A stretch of DNA of 64,000 bases from assembly GCA_944388135.1 (NCBI GenBank), contig CALXHP010000006.1, forward strand, positions 1-64,000. The letters are read 5' to 3'. Both the position numbers and the translations under genes were made by a program. The notes beneath the pieces were generated by a model. It did not search any database, was not told the DNA's origin, and was given only the letters and a program-made list of their open reading frames with translations. Below are positions 7,832 to 20,182 of the stretch, in pieces (positions within the stretch are counted from its first letter, which is position 1; every line of letters starts with the position of its first letter). Source of the DNA: an uncultured Gemmiger sp. GTDB taxonomy: Bacteria; Bacillota; Clostridia; Oscillospirales; Ruminococcaceae.

Positions 7832-9313
7832 TCAGATTTGTTTGTGGCTTTTTTCACCTCGATTTACATAGCGGATGAAGCGGTCAAAAGCTGCCTCGCC
7901 ATCCATATTTCTCTTATAGACACCAGCATGCTCCAGTACCTTGGCAAACACCTTGCCAACTTCCAGCTTCAGAATGCATGCGGTATTGTCCGTTGTAAAC
8001 GTATGGGTTTCCTTTAACTGCTGAACCCACTTAGCGTGCTTCTCCAGCTCGCCAGTAATGGGCTTGTCCATCAAAATGGCTTCTTCCAGGTCTGCCAGTT
8101 CCTGCTTCAGTCTGGAGGGCAGCACAGCCAGACCCATCACTTCGATCAGGCCGATATTCTCCTTCTTGATATGATGCAGCTCTGCATGGGGATGGAATAC
8201 GCCCAGAGGATGTTCCTCCGTGGTAATGTTGTTACGCAGGACCAGATCCATCTCGTAGTCCTCTCCCCTGCGGCGGGCAATGGGCGTGATGGTATTATGG
8301 GGTTCACCGTTGGTTTCCGCGAAGATAAAGGCATCTGCATCAGAATAACCGCGCCAGGACTGCAGGATATGGTCTGCCAGATCCGCGATCCGCTGCTTGT
8401 CCGGGCAGATCAGACGGATGACACTCATGGGCCACTTCACGATGCCTGCCTTCACATCCTCAAAGCCATTGAAGACGATCTTACGCTCCACGGGGGACTT
8501 CTCCATGGGGAAGGTATAGCATCCACCCTGGAAATGCTCATGGCTCAGGATGCTGCCGCCCACGATGGGCAGGTCTGCATTACTGCCGATGAAATAGTGA
8601 GGGAAGATGGTGACGAAGTCCAGCAGCTTCTCGAAGGCTGCCTTATCGATTTTCATAGGAGTGTGCTCCGCATTAAATGCAATGCAGTGCTCGTTGTAAT
8701 AGACATAGGGGCTGTACTGCAAGTACCAGGGTTTACCGCCAATGGTGATGGGAATGATCCGGTGGTTCTGCCGGGCGGGATGATTCATCCGGCCTGCATA
8801 GCCTTCGTTCTCAGCGCACAGCTGGCACTTGGGATATCCGGACTGAGGTGCCGCCTTGGCTGCGGCAATAGCCTTGGGGTCCTTTTCAGGCTTGCTCAGG
8901 TTGATGGTCACATCCAGCGTGCCGTAATCCGTCACAGTCTTCCAGCGCATATCCTTCTGGATCCGGTAACGGCGGATGTAATCGGTATCCTGAGAGAACT
9001 TGTAAAACCAGTCTGTGGCAGTCTTGGGATTTTCCTCATACAGCGCTTCGAAGGTGCTGCGCACTTCTCTGGGAGGCGGGGTCAGGATTCCCATCAGTTT
9101 GGTATCATAAAGATCCCGGCTGGTGATATCATCGGAGATGATACCTCTATTCACTGCGTCATCCGTCAGATTCTTCAGGATCTGCTCCAGAGGCATGGGA
9201 CGGACTTCTGCAGGTTCAAAACTATCCAGCTGCTGGGGAGTAAGCAGCTGGTTTATAATAAACGCCTTGTCGCAGGGCTCGATCAGTTTCCTGTCCAAGC
9301 CATACTGCACCAA
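7832..9313 (-). CDS. galT: galactose-1-phosphate uridylyltransferase, Firmicute class II
   Basis: Exchanges UDP-glucose and galactose-1-phosphate in the Leloir pathway. The 493-residue protein has the layout of the Firmicute GalT family: LVQYGL near the start, YPKCQLCAENEGYAGR, HPARQNHRIIP, SILSHEHFQGG and NTITPIARRRG. Homologous sequence (NINENISALVQYGL) extends upstream of TTG 9313, but no ATG, GTG or TTG lies between it and the ribosome site GGAG (9353-9350). ACG 9340 is spaced 9 bases from that site and may be the true or mutated start. It is the last gene of lacZ-permease-galK-galT. A stem-loop (about 9370-9411) separates it from galK. Confidence 0.93.
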   Translation of the reverse strand: MVQYGLDRKLIEPCDKAFIINQLLTPQQLDSFEPAEVRPMPLEQILKNLTDDAVNRGIISDDITSRDLYDTKLMGILTPPPREVRSTFEALYEENPKTATDWFYKFSQDTDYIRRYRIQKDMRWKTVTDYGTLDVTINLSKPEKDPKAIAAAKAAPQSGYPKCQLCAENEGYAGRMNHPARQNHRIIPITIGGKPWYLQYSPYVYYNEHCIAFNAEHTPMKIDKAAFEKLLDFVTIFPHYFIGSNADLPIVGGSILSHEHFQGGCYTFPMEKSPVERKIVFNGFEDVKAGIVKWPMSVIRLICPDKQRIADLADHILQSWRGYSDADAFIFAETNGEPHNTITPIARRRGEDYEMDLVLRNNITTEEHPLGVFHPHAELHHIKKENIGLIEVMGLAVLPSRLKQELADLEEAILMDKPITGELEKHAKWVQQLKETHTFTTDNTACILKLEVGKVFAKVLEHAGVYKRNMDGEAAFDRFIRYVNRGEKSHKQI

Positions 9314-9369
9314 AGCGGAAATATTCTCATTGATGTTCGTATAAAAACACTCCTTTATTCTAAGGGTTG

Positions 9370-9411
9370 GCCGGACGAGTTGGAGTAGTCATCCTCCAAC
9401 TCGTTCCGGAA
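9370..9411. other. stem-loop in the galK-galT spacer
   Basis: CCGGACGAGTTGGAG pairs with CTCCAACTCGTTCCGG around a 7-base loop, with one bulged base. It has no U-tract on the minus strand, so it may be a processing or stability hairpin rather than a terminator. Confidence 0.5.
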
Positions 9412-9475
9412 TGACTGAGGATCGTGTTATTTATCTAGTGAAATTCAGATATGCTAAGTAGTTATATGCTCCGAA

Positions 9476-10609
9476 TTATTGGATTCGGATACCGCCATCG
9501 TTGCGGATATTCAGTACATGGCATTTTCCTTCACCAAGTACATTTTCAATTCCCTCTTTGAACTTAGGAAGCAGATCGAAAGGCACAAATGCCTGGACGG
9601 TTCCGGCAAAGCCACCGCCATGGACACGGTAAGCGCCTTTACCCTGTAAGAGTGTATCGCACAACGCCAGAGCCAGAGCCACTTCCTGCTTCATAATTGA
9701 TCCGGAGGGATAGATGTTCTGCAGATACATCCAGGAGCTATGTCCGGACTGGCGAACGAGATGGAAGAATGCGTACAGGTCTTCATTGCGAAGGGCAGCA
9801 GCCTGAACCTCTACGCGCTTATTTTCCTGATAAACATGGATCGCCCGGAGAATTGCCCGGTCAGAAACATGGTTTCTCAGTTTTGGAAGGGCTGCAAGGA
9901 AGTCTTCTTCAGGGATCTGACGGAGAACTTCTTTGCCGAAGAAATCACAGACCTCTTTTAATTCGTAGGGAATCGCAGCGTATTCATCCGTCAGGTCTGC
10001 GTGATCCGCGCCACTGTCGATGATGCACAGGGCGTAGCCAGCTTTGGCAAGGTCAAAATTGATTTTCTCAATTACAGGATTTTCAGGATTCTCGAAGTCG
10101 ATGTAAACCAGACCGCCAACGCTGGATGCCATCTGATCCATCAGGCCACAGGGTTTGCCGAAGTAGACATTTTCTGCATACTGCCCAATTTGAGCGATTT
10201 CAACAGCGGTCAGCTTCTTGTCGAAGAACAGCTCATTCAGGATGGTACCGAACAGAACCTCAAAGGCTGCAGAGGAGCTGAGACCGCTGCCGGGAAGGAC
10301 TGTAGAGTTTACTACCGCATCAAAGCCTTCCAGCTTGGCACCTCTCTGGACAAAGCTGGAAGCAACACCACGGATCAGCGCGGCGGTGGTGTTCTTTTCT
10401 TCCTCATGGACGGACAGGTCATCCAGGTTTACTTTAATGGTGGGATAGCCTTCAGACTGGACCCAGATATTGTTGGCGCCATTCAGCCGGACATCGGCCA
10501 CGGTTTCCAGATTCACCGCGGCTGCGAGAACGCAGCCGCATTGGTGATCGGTATGGTTTCCACTGATTTCCGTTCTGCCAGGAGCGGAGAATACATAGTG
10601 TTTTTCCAT
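9476..10609 (-). CDS. galK: galactokinase
   Basis: 377 residues. Phosphorylates galactose released by LacZ to galactose-1-phosphate. GHMP-kinase motifs are complete: the substrate signature GRTEISGNHTDHQ near residue 12, the ATP loop LPGSGLSSSAAFEV, the active-site region KPCGLMDQMAS, and the third motif VHGGGFAGTVQAFV near the C-terminus. Length is close to the usual 380-390 residues. It lies 30 bases downstream of the permease gene, so the two are almost certainly co-transcribed. Confidence 0.96.
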   Translation of the reverse strand: MEKHYVFSAPGRTEISGNHTDHQCGCVLAAAVNLETVADVRLNGANNIWVQSEGYPTIKVNLDDLSVHEEEKNTTAALIRGVASSFVQRGAKLEGFDAVVNSTVLPGSGLSSSAAFEVLFGTILNELFFDKKLTAVEIAQIGQYAENVYFGKPCGLMDQMASSVGGLVYIDFENPENPVIEKINFDLAKAGYALCIIDSGADHADLTDEYAAIPYELKEVCDFFGKEVLRQIPEEDFLAALPKLRNHVSDRAILRAIHVYQENKRVEVQAAALRNEDLYAFFHLVRQSGHSSWMYLQNIYPSGSIMKQEVALALALCDTLLQGKGAYRVHGGGFAGTVQAFVPFDLLPKFKEGIENVLGEGKCHVLNIRNDGGIRIQ

Positions 10610-10639
10610 AGGATTAAATTCCTTTTCGAAAGATTTTTC

Positions 10640-12007
10640 TTATGCCTTGCGGGAAGCCAGCAGAGCCTGTTTTGCCTTTTCAACATTCAGCTTGGTCAGC
10701 AGGAAGGTGACCAGTGCACAGAAGATTGCGGGCAGCCACAGGTACATAACATTCAGCATGGTAATCACGGAGTCAGGCTGAACAGCGGCGCCGCCTTCAA
10801 TGAATCCTGCGGCAGCCAGCAGCCAGCCGGAGATTGCGGTACCCAGGCCACCGCCGATCTTAACACCCAGAGAGGTGCAGGAGTACATGGTGCCGTCGAT
10901 ACGCTTGCCAGTGGTCAGATAGGTGTAGTCAGAAGCAGAAGCGATAACCGCATTCAGGTCGCCCTGCAGGGGGCACATACCCAGGGAAGCCACAGCGGTG
11001 AAAACCAGCATCATGGGGACACTGCCCATGTAAGCAGCCACGATCACCAGGATTCTTGCAACGGTAGCCAGAGCGTAGCCGCTATAGTTGATCTTGTACA
11101 TGCCGCCCAGCTTTGCAACCAAAGTGGGCACCAGCAGCAGGCCGATGATCATGGGGATGTTCAGTGCAGCGGCGAACTTGCCCATCAGGTTTGCATCTTT
11201 CAAAACATAGGTCATGTAGTAGGTACCAACACCGGTAAAGGCGGTGTACAGCTGAGTCAGCAGATAAACGCCCAGGATCAGCAGATAGAACTTGTTCTTG
11301 ACCAGCAGACCGGCTGCCTCACGCAGGGTGTACTTCTCAGCGGGAGCGGAGGTGTCCTTCTTGGTTTCGTTTTCGTCCTCGGGCAGCTCCTTCAGGGACA
11401 GGACAGAGATGGTGTTGGAGATGATACCGATGACGACATAGATCAGAGCGACGATTCGCCATGCGGCGGCATCATTACCGAAGTGTGCAACAAGACCGAA
11501 GGTAACAGCCTGGATGATGGTGCTGGTGGTGAATGCGAAGACGAAGCGGAGGGAACCCAGCTGAACACGCTCGTTTTCATTTTTGGTAACCAGAGCGGTC
11601 AGTGCGGAGTAAGCGATGTTGTTTGCGGTGTAGAAGCCGGCATTCAGCATCACGTAGAAGATGAAGAAGAAGGCGTACTGTGCGGTCTTGCCCCAGGAAG
11701 TGGGAATGGCGAAGATTGCGAACAAGCAGACACCGCAGCCCAGGTAAGGCCACAGCATCCAGGGACGGGCCTTACCCATTTTGGTGTGGGTCTTATCGAT
11801 CAGGGAGCCGAAAATCACATCAGAGATGCCGTCGAAGATCTTGGCAAATGCCATCAGGGTGCCGATAATGCCGGGGTTCAGTCCGATGGTGTCGGACAGG
11901 TAGATCATAACGAAGAAGGTCAGGAACGCATACACCACATTACCTGCAATGTCACCGGAGCCGTAGCCGATCTTGTTATACCACTTCAGATATCTCTTTT
12001 CGTTCAT
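10640..12007 (-). CDS. GPH-family sugar:cation symporter, likely lactose permease
   Basis: A 455-residue inner-membrane transporter with about 12 hydrophobic segments. The family signature KIGYGSGDIAGN is at residues 12-23, with DGISDVIFGSLIDKT following; both are typical of MelB/LacS-like symporters. It has no C-terminal EIIA domain, unlike streptococcal LacS, so direct PTS control through that domain is absent. Its place between lacZ and galK makes lactose or a galactoside the likely substrate. Substrate specificity is inferred from context only. Confidence 0.9.
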   Translation of the reverse strand: MNEKRYLKWYNKIGYGSGDIAGNVVYAFLTFFVMIYLSDTIGLNPGIIGTLMAFAKIFDGISDVIFGSLIDKTHTKMGKARPWMLWPYLGCGVCLFAIFAIPTSWGKTAQYAFFFIFYVMLNAGFYTANNIAYSALTALVTKNENERVQLGSLRFVFAFTTSTIIQAVTFGLVAHFGNDAAAWRIVALIYVVIGIISNTISVLSLKELPEDENETKKDTSAPAEKYTLREAAGLLVKNKFYLLILGVYLLTQLYTAFTGVGTYYMTYVLKDANLMGKFAAALNIPMIIGLLLVPTLVAKLGGMYKINYSGYALATVARILVIVAAYMGSVPMMLVFTAVASLGMCPLQGDLNAVIASASDYTYLTTGKRIDGTMYSCTSLGVKIGGGLGTAISGWLLAAAGFIEGGAAVQPDSVITMLNVMYLWLPAIFCALVTFLLTKLNVEKAKQALLASRKA

Positions 12008-12071
12008 AATTATTCTCCTTAATATATTTTGTTTGTTTCATTTTGGGTGGGGTTTCCCCCACCCACATTTC

Positions 12072-15170
<3,099 letters not shown>

Positions 15171-15185
15171 TTAACTTCTGGCTGT

Positions 15186-15191
15186 ATTATA
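15186..15191 (-). promoter_or_regulatory. -10 box of the lacZ operon promoter
   Basis: On the minus strand TATAAT lies 49 bases upstream of lacZ, preceded by an A+T-rich spacer but by no good TTGACA at the expected distance. A strong -10 with a poor -35 fits activation by the divergent AraC protein. Upstream, CTACACA/TATGTAG/TGTAG repeats at about 15230-15268 are candidate activator sites. Confidence 0.6.
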
Positions 15192-15325
15192 GAAATAATT
15201 TGCAAAAAAATGAATAAACTAGAATGGACAAAACCTACACAAAATGATACTATGTAGAAAAGTGTAGTTTTCAGTTTCCCTTGTTTTTCCATGTTTTCCG
15301 AACAATATCCATGCTCACAAGCATA

Positions 15326-15357
15326 TTGTACAAAAACAGAATAGGAAGATTGTACAA
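15326..15357 (+). promoter_or_regulatory. pair of TTGTACAA palindromes before araC-type gene
   Basis: TTGTACAA occurs at 15326-15333 and 15350-15357, spaced 24 bp; the second overlaps the ATG of the regulator gene. The arrangement suggests autoregulation. Which protein binds is unknown. Confidence 0.5.
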
Positions 15358-16238
15358 TGTATATAAACTCCGGTTACCTGAATAATTCCAGATTGCCTTT
15401 CAAGGACAAATCCAAGCCTCTCATTGTGGGCAGCTGCGGTACATACCGCCTGCGCACCAAAGAGCGACTGCCCACCTGGCGTCCCAGAGGCCGTTTGGAC
15501 TATCAGTTACTGTATGTGGCTTCCGGTAAGACTGTCTTCTATTTTAATGGAGAACCAAAAGAGGTTGCCGCAGGACACATGATACTTTTCCATCCCCGCC
15601 AGGAACAGCATTATGAATACTTTGCGGTGGATCGCCCGGAAGTTTATTGGGTACACTTTACCGGCTCTGATGTTAGAAACATCCTGAGACATTATGATAT
15701 TCCTCTCGACCGCAATGTAATCTACTCCGGTTCCTCTGCTACCTATGCTTATTTGTTCAAGGAAATGATCAATGAGCTGCAAACCTGCCGGACCGGATAT
15801 CAGGAACTTTTGGAAATGTATCTGCGCCAGATTTTCCTGCTGGTGCAGCGCAGCTGGGAAGAACGGAAACCCACTGTCAGTTCTTACCTGCAGGAAGAAA
15901 TTGATTATGCCCGGAAGTATTTTAACGAGCATTACAACGAAGATATCAGTATCGAGGAATATGCTCAGTCCAGAGGAATGAGTGTCAGTTGGTTCCTACG
16001 GAATTTCAAGCAAATGACTATGAAATCTCCCATGCAGTACATACTGGCCATTCGAATCAATAACGCTGTCAGCCTTCTGGAAACCACGGACTACAATGTG
16101 ACAGAAATATCCACTATTGTCGGTTATGAGAATCCTCTTTATTTCAGCCGTATTTTCAAGAAGCAGAAAGGTGTTTCCCCTTCTGAGTACCGTAAAATGC
16201 TTCAGGGAGAAGCAATAGCCAACAGTTCCAATGAATAA
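15357..16238 (+). CDS. AraC-family regulator, probable activator of the lac/gal operon
   Basis: 293 residues. An N-terminal cupin-like effector domain (YQLLYVASGKTVFYFNGEPKEV and GHMILFHPRQEQHYEYF) is followed by a two-helix-turn-helix AraC DNA-binding domain. The latter includes SIEEYAQSRGMSVSWFLRNFKQ, then NVTEISTIVGYENPLYFSRIFKKQKGVSPSEYRK, which is the canonical second motif. It is divergent from lacZ with a 219-bp shared control region, the usual arrangement for a sugar-responsive activator. The ligand is probably lactose, galactose or a derivative, by context. A 19-bp-stem hairpin follows the stop codon. Confidence 0.92.
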   Translation: MYINSGYLNNSRLPFKDKSKPLIVGSCGTYRLRTKERLPTWRPRGRLDYQLLYVASGKTVFYFNGEPKEVAAGHMILFHPRQEQHYEYFAVDRPEVYWVHFTGSDVRNILRHYDIPLDRNVIYSGSSATYAYLFKEMINELQTCRTGYQELLEMYLRQIFLLVQRSWEERKPTVSSYLQEEIDYARKYFNEHYNEDISIEEYAQSRGMSVSWFLRNFKQMTMKSPMQYILAIRINNAVSLLETTDYNVTEISTIVGYENPLYFSRIFKKQKGVSPSEYRKMLQGEAIANSSNE

Positions 16239-16250
16239 AACACTTATACA

Positions 16251-16294
16251 AATGCAAAACGACGGTCTGACTTTACAGACCGTCGTTTTGCATT
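16251..16294. terminator. long perfect hairpin after the AraC gene
   Basis: A 19-bp perfect stem (AATGCAAAACGACGGTCTG and its complement) encloses the six-base loop ACTTTA. The T-rich stretch lies within the 3' arm. It probably terminates the regulator transcript and shields the lac module from antisense reading. Confidence 0.8.
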
Positions 16295-16339
16295 GGAATA
16301 TTGAAAGAAGGAGAAATAATTGTACTGTTTTAATAAGGG

Positions 16340-16688
16340 ATGTTAGGCTGCCACGGTTTCCGGCCAATAGCTGCGGATCAAAAATATGCAACAGCTGTAT
16401 ATTCTTTTCGCTATGACTTTGAAGCTGCGTTTTATGCAGTACATTTGCGTTTACCATCCCGGCTGAACCTGCGGGAAATACCAGCGTTTCGTGTGGCGTG
16501 TAATATTTCAGTTCGCCACTCTCCATGTAAAACAGTTCTATGGCATTGTGCCAGTGCCACGGGACAAATGGCTCACGATAGGAATCCAACTCTGCTTGTG
16601 AAGCAATATATGGAAAATCAGGTGTGTCATAAGGGAGCTTTTCCTCTTTGCTACCAACCTGAAATTCAAGGCTGTGGGTGATTTTCAT
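16340..16688 (-). pseudogene. truncated AraC-type cupin domain fragment
   Basis: From ATG 16688, behind GAGGTGCTTGT, the translation begins MKITHSLEF and includes FVPWHWHNAIELFYMESGEL, YYTPHETLVFPAGSAGMVN and NVLHKTQ. This is the sensor half of an AraC-family protein. Similarity stops near AGNRGS (about 16345), and no helix-turn-helix domain follows. The frame then runs on as an antisense shadow of the intact AraC gene. It appears to be a second regulator cut off when the lac/gal segment was assembled. Confidence 0.65.
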
Positions 16689-16690
16689 AC

Positions 16691-18233
16691 AAGCACCTCG
16701 TATTATTAAAGAGTAGTATTTATACCCCCCTTGTATTATATCATCGTAATACTGATACGCTGCTTTCAGCGTATCGTTTTCAGCCGTAGAATAGGTGCTT
16801 GCACTGCCGGCAGCGAAGTCACTGCTGATATATTCATCAGGGTTATGCTTCTGAGACAACAACCCCAGTGACAGCTGATTCAAGCCGCCCCAAATATTAA
16901 TCTGATTCAGATAGTGTGCGCCGGGGGTGTATTGTCCCGGCTCCAGCTTGGAAACATAGCTGAAAGTGTACAGGGGGCAACCGTTGGGCTGACCGTTCAG
17001 CCCGTGGCTGCAACAGTACGCCTCCATGCCGTTAAACCAGATCAGCCAGGTGCCACCTTCGTAGGCAATCGACGTGATTTTACCGGTGGTCCACGGCGGT
17101 GTAGGCGTTGCGGCATAGGTGGTGATTCCATTGGACTGAATACTTGCTTTGTTCGCCGTGCTTTCGCCCAATTTTACCTGTAAAGTTTTGTGCAGCTTGC
17201 TGCCGTCCGGCGCAGTATAAGAAAACTCTGCAACGAAGTCATCTTCGGCTTTTACAAAAAAGCCGGTGGCAGCCGCAGAGGTTTCCACATAGGTGCCCGA
17301 AAGGATCTGGCTGGTTTCGTCGGCATCTGCTTCCGTGCCGTCATAATCGAGCACAGTCACATTATCCGGCAGAATCACTTGGGAAGTGCTGTTGTTGGCG
17401 GGGTATTCCACCTCCACCATGATCGGCACCACGGCATAGGATTCGCCATCCTGACGGGGTACCACAATGGTCATGGCGTCGGAGTTGAGCGCCTGCGCAT
17501 CCAGCCGACCCTGATTGTCTGCCGAGAGCAGTTCGTTCCCCCAATACCCGATACCAATTTTGGTATCGCCAGTGGCGATGGGCAAGCCATAGCTGCCCAT
17601 GTAGCTGCCGGTCGGGGCATCGGGCAACTCACCATACAATACGGTGGCAATTTCCTCCTGGTCCGGAGGGGTCCCGCCGCTCTCTTCAGGAGCAGTGGGG
17701 TTTTCCATCGTAAGCTGCATGGTGACGAACAAAGCGGCCAGTGCGCTGTAAGCAGTCTGAACGGCTTCCTGCGCCCTGTCCTCATCGGTAAGTGCAATGT
17801 ACAGATCTTCGGCTGCATAAACCGGTGCCGCAGCTTCATCCGATGCCGCCGTTGCAGTTTCCAGCGCAGCGGTCAGATCAGGATTGTCTTTTTCAGCCTG
17901 CCATGCTTGACTGGCCAAGGCCCAGGTGTTCACGGCGCTCAGAATGCTGTCCCGGTCCAAAGCATTGACAGAATCCACGAATTTCTGAGCAGCTTCGCTG
18001 AGCGATGTGTCACCTTCGGATGTTTCATCCTCAACTACGTTGCTCTCAGGGTCCGACGTTTCCGGCGTTGCTTCGTTCTCGGATGCAGAAGCCGACACGT
18101 CACTTTCCGCTGCGGAAGTCGTTTCAGTAGGGGTATTCTCTGCGAAGGCGGGCAAAGGCGGCAGCCAGGACAAGCTCATCAGAGCCGCCAAAAGGAATGC
18201 TGCCAGCCGCTGCCTTACGGTATGTCGTTTCAT
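16691..18233 (-). pseudogene. 5' part of an ICE-type surface adhesin, truncated
   Basis: Starts at ATG 18233 behind AGGAGG with a clear signal peptide (MKRHTVRQRL, then LAAFLLAALMSLSWLPPLPAFA). A Ser/Glu/Thr-rich region and a folded region with GDTKIGIGYWGNELLSADNQ and GMEAYCCSHGLNGQP follow; the latter resembles thioester-type adhesin domains. The adhesin homology is lost at about 16735 (YQYYDDI), where the frame fuses to leader DNA of the cupin fragment. No repeats, cell-wall sorting signal or stop of its own remain. The frame formally continues to 15996. It marks the right-hand break of the adhesin locus into which the lac/gal module lies. Confidence 0.65.
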
Positions 18234-18331
18234 ATAAAACCTCCTGAAAGAAAAAAGCGCCTACGTAAGCAGACGCCTTAGAACCTATGGTGATTATCGG
18301 ATTTGTTCAAGCAAATTAATTCAAAATTTAA

Positions 18332-18360
18332 TTGTAATTTGCTATTAGTTGCGTTATACT
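18332..18360 (+). promoter_or_regulatory. sigma-A type promoter of the toxin-antitoxin pair
   Basis: TTGTAA (18332-18337), a 17-bp spacer and TATACT (18355-18360) lie 24 bases before the antitoxin ATG. Confidence 0.7.
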
Positions 18361-18384
18361 AAAAACAGAAAGGGGGCCTAGCGT

Positions 18385-18696
18385 ATGGCTATTGATATTC
18401 GACCTGCTTCGGCGCTTCGCACGGAATACAACGAATTGGCTGCTCGATCCCGTACCACCGGTCAACCCATCTATATCACCCGCAACGGCGAAGGCGATAC
18501 TGTCCTGATGGACTTGAACGCCTTTACTCGGCGGGAAGAAGAACTGGACCGACGGGAAGCCGTTCTGGAACATCGCGCAATGATACTGGAGGCGGAGATG
18601 GGCCGTTTGGCCGGTAAGCCGACCTATACACCCGATCAAGTACGCGCCAAAATCCAGCAGCATTTAGGCGAGAGGCAGAGGCAGAAAAATGGCTGA
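18385..18696 (+). CDS. Phd/YefM-type antitoxin
   Basis: 103 residues. The N-terminal half (IDIRPASALRTEYNELAARS, then QPIYITRNGEGDTVLMDLNAF) is the Phd/YefM DNA-binding fold. The C-terminal half is a charged helix that should wrap around the toxin. GAAAGGGGGCCTAGCGT precedes the ATG. It overlaps the toxin gene by 8 bases, typical of translational coupling in such pairs. It should repress its own promoter and neutralise the RelE-like toxin, and probably stabilises element 1. Confidence 0.88.
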   Translation: MAIDIRPASALRTEYNELAARSRTTGQPIYITRNGEGDTVLMDLNAFTRREEELDRREAVLEHRAMILEAEMGRLAGKPTYTPDQVRAKIQQHLGERQRQKNG

Positions 18697-18997
18697 GTTT
18701 TCCGTTATTTATACTGAAGAAGCCTTACAGGATATGTTGAACATATCCGATTACCACTTTGAGAAAGTGGGTGAGGCTTCTGCGCTCCGTACCGTTGCTG
18801 AATTACAGGATCACATCGAAAAGCTATCCCTGTTTCCGCGCATGGGAGAGGAACACCCCGACACCTACTTGAATGCCCTGGGATTCCGAAAGTTGGTTCA
18901 TGACAACCACATTGTGATTTACCGGATTGACCAATCCCAGGTTGTCATCGAGCGTATTGTCTGGGCGTCCAGCAATTACCCTGAGCTTTTTCGGTAA
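18689..18997 (+). CDS. RelE/ParE-family toxin
   Basis: 102 residues with the RelE/ParE fold pattern: an N-terminal strand FSVIYTEEALQDMLNISDY, a helical middle with AELQDHIEKLSLFPRMGEEH, then RKLVHDNHIVIYRIDQSQVVIERIVWASSNY. The late Arg and aromatic residues are in the usual C-terminal strand. It follows the antitoxin with an 8-base overlap. Whether it cuts mRNA on the ribosome or poisons gyrase cannot be decided. A stem-loop at 19028-19080 ends the operon. Confidence 0.88.
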   Translation: MAEFSVIYTEEALQDMLNISDYHFEKVGEASALRTVAELQDHIEKLSLFPRMGEEHPDTYLNALGFRKLVHDNHIVIYRIDQSQVVIERIVWASSNYPELFR

Positions 18998-19027
18998 AGC
19001 GAACCGATAAAAAGCCGATCAGAATGA

Positions 19028-19080
19028 GAAAGCACCTGCTGAATGTCGCTGAAATGCGGCACAAGGCAGGTGCTTTTCTT
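19028..19080. terminator. terminator between the toxin and CAP genes
   Basis: AAGCACCTGC pairs with GCAGGTGCTT over a long loop, followed by TTTCTT on the plus strand. It lies between convergent genes. Confidence 0.6.
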
Positions 19081-19092
19081 CTCGATATTCTT

Positions 19093-19815
19093 TCAGCTGA
19101 AGGTGACCACCCAATAGGTATACCGGCCCTGGTCTGTATCACAGAACCAACAGCCAACCCCCATACTGGTAAAGCTGGCGTTCATAATGTTGGCATAGTG
19201 GGTGGGACTATTCTGCCAGGCTGTGCAGACAGCAGAAGCAGATTCCAGCGGACCGCTGGCGCAGATCTCACTGGTGGTGGTCATGCCGCTGTGGTCAAAG
19301 GGACCACCGGCCACAAAGCTCTCACACCGCGCATCTGCCGCAGCACTCAGGCTGCTGTCCATGGACAGATCGGGCAGGCCACCGGCTTCCCGCATAGCAT
19401 TGATGTTGTCCTGTACGGCCCAGTAGGCGGCGTCGCTGCTGTCAATGCCCCACCACTCCTGAGTTCCTGCCGCCAAATCAAAAGGTAATGCGCCGTAGCT
19501 CATCTCCGCTGTAGAGGTTGCCGCTTCTTCGACAACGATTTCCGAATTGGCTGCTTCAACCTGGTCGGCTTCGGGCAATTCGGTGGGAGCAGGGGAAGGC
19601 GTTGCCGATGCCGTCATCTCTTTCTTTTCCCCCGCGTCGGTTGTCGTGGTGTCAACCACGGAAGATTCAGGCATCGTGGGAGCCTCCGATGCCGCGGTGT
19701 CGGGGGTGGCCGCGACTGCCGACTCAGGCGTTGCTGTCACCGTAGGTTCGGTACGGGTAGTGGTACACCCTGTCAGCATGATCAGGGACAGCATAAGTAC
19801 AAGTGCTTTTTTCAT
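19093..19815 (-). CDS. CAP/SCP-domain lipoprotein
   Basis: 240 residues. A lipoprotein signal peptide (MKKALVLMLSLIMLTGC, lipobox LTGC) is followed by about 90 residues of Thr/Ala/Pro/Glu-rich linker. A C-terminal CAP domain contains NAMREAGGLPDLSMDSSLSA, GPFDHSGMTTTSEICASGPL, WQNSPTHYANIMNASFTSMG and YTYWVVTFS. CAP proteins of this kind are secreted and of mostly unknown function in Firmicutes. It is anchored on the outer face of the membrane. It lies with the ICE accessory genes of element 1. Confidence 0.85.
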   Translation of the reverse strand: MKKALVLMLSLIMLTGCTTTRTEPTVTATPESAVAATPDTAASEAPTMPESSVVDTTTTDAGEKKEMTASATPSPAPTELPEADQVEAANSEIVVEEAATSTAEMSYGALPFDLAAGTQEWWGIDSSDAAYWAVQDNINAMREAGGLPDLSMDSSLSAAADARCESFVAGGPFDHSGMTTTSEICASGPLESASAVCTAWQNSPTHYANIMNASFTSMGVGCWFCDTDQGRYTYWVVTFS

Positions 19816-19826
19816 GGGTTCCTCCT

Positions 19827-20108
19827 TTATTCATACTGGAATTTTTGAAATGCGTCTCTCGTTTCCCGTTCCAGCTGTACGCCTGCTGAGAAAGCGAGTT
19901 TGAATTGCTCGGCGGCCTCCAGACTGACCAGAACATTTTTACTGGTCAGCACAGCGTCCAGCTGTTCCTTCTGTTCCGCCGTCAGACCCTGCTTGAGTGT
20001 ATTCACCGCTTCCTTAAAGCGGGAAAGCGCCTCTTTGTACTCATCAGTTCTGGGCGGTGCCATTTCGGCCAACGAGAACTGACCATCATAGATTGCATCC
20101 AGAATCAT
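19827..20108 (-). CDS. DUF6809-like small helical protein
   Basis: 93 residues, almost wholly helical: ILDAIYDGQFSLAEM, DEYKEALSRFKEAVNTLKQG, LTAEQKEQLDAVLTSKN, then AAEQFKLAFSAGVQLERETR. The pattern recalls DUF6809 proteins common on Clostridial mobile elements. No enzymatic motif is visible. It lies 11 bases from the CAP gene and downstream of the large methylase-helicase, in the same direction. The role is unknown. Confidence 0.6.
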   Translation of the reverse strand: MILDAIYDGQFSLAEMAPPRTDEYKEALSRFKEAVNTLKQGLTAEQKEQLDAVLTSKNVLVSLEAAEQFKLAFSAGVQLERETRDAFQKFQYE

Positions 20109-20182
20109 AGCCTGTCATCTCTCCTCTCGTGATTCTCGCACGGGGGGGCCTCGAATTGTATTGCATATAGGTATCATATAAC

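Noticed and set aside
10001..12022. 673-codon open frame on the plus strand
   Set aside because: Antisense to galK and the permease gene, with low-complexity His/Gln/Gly composition.
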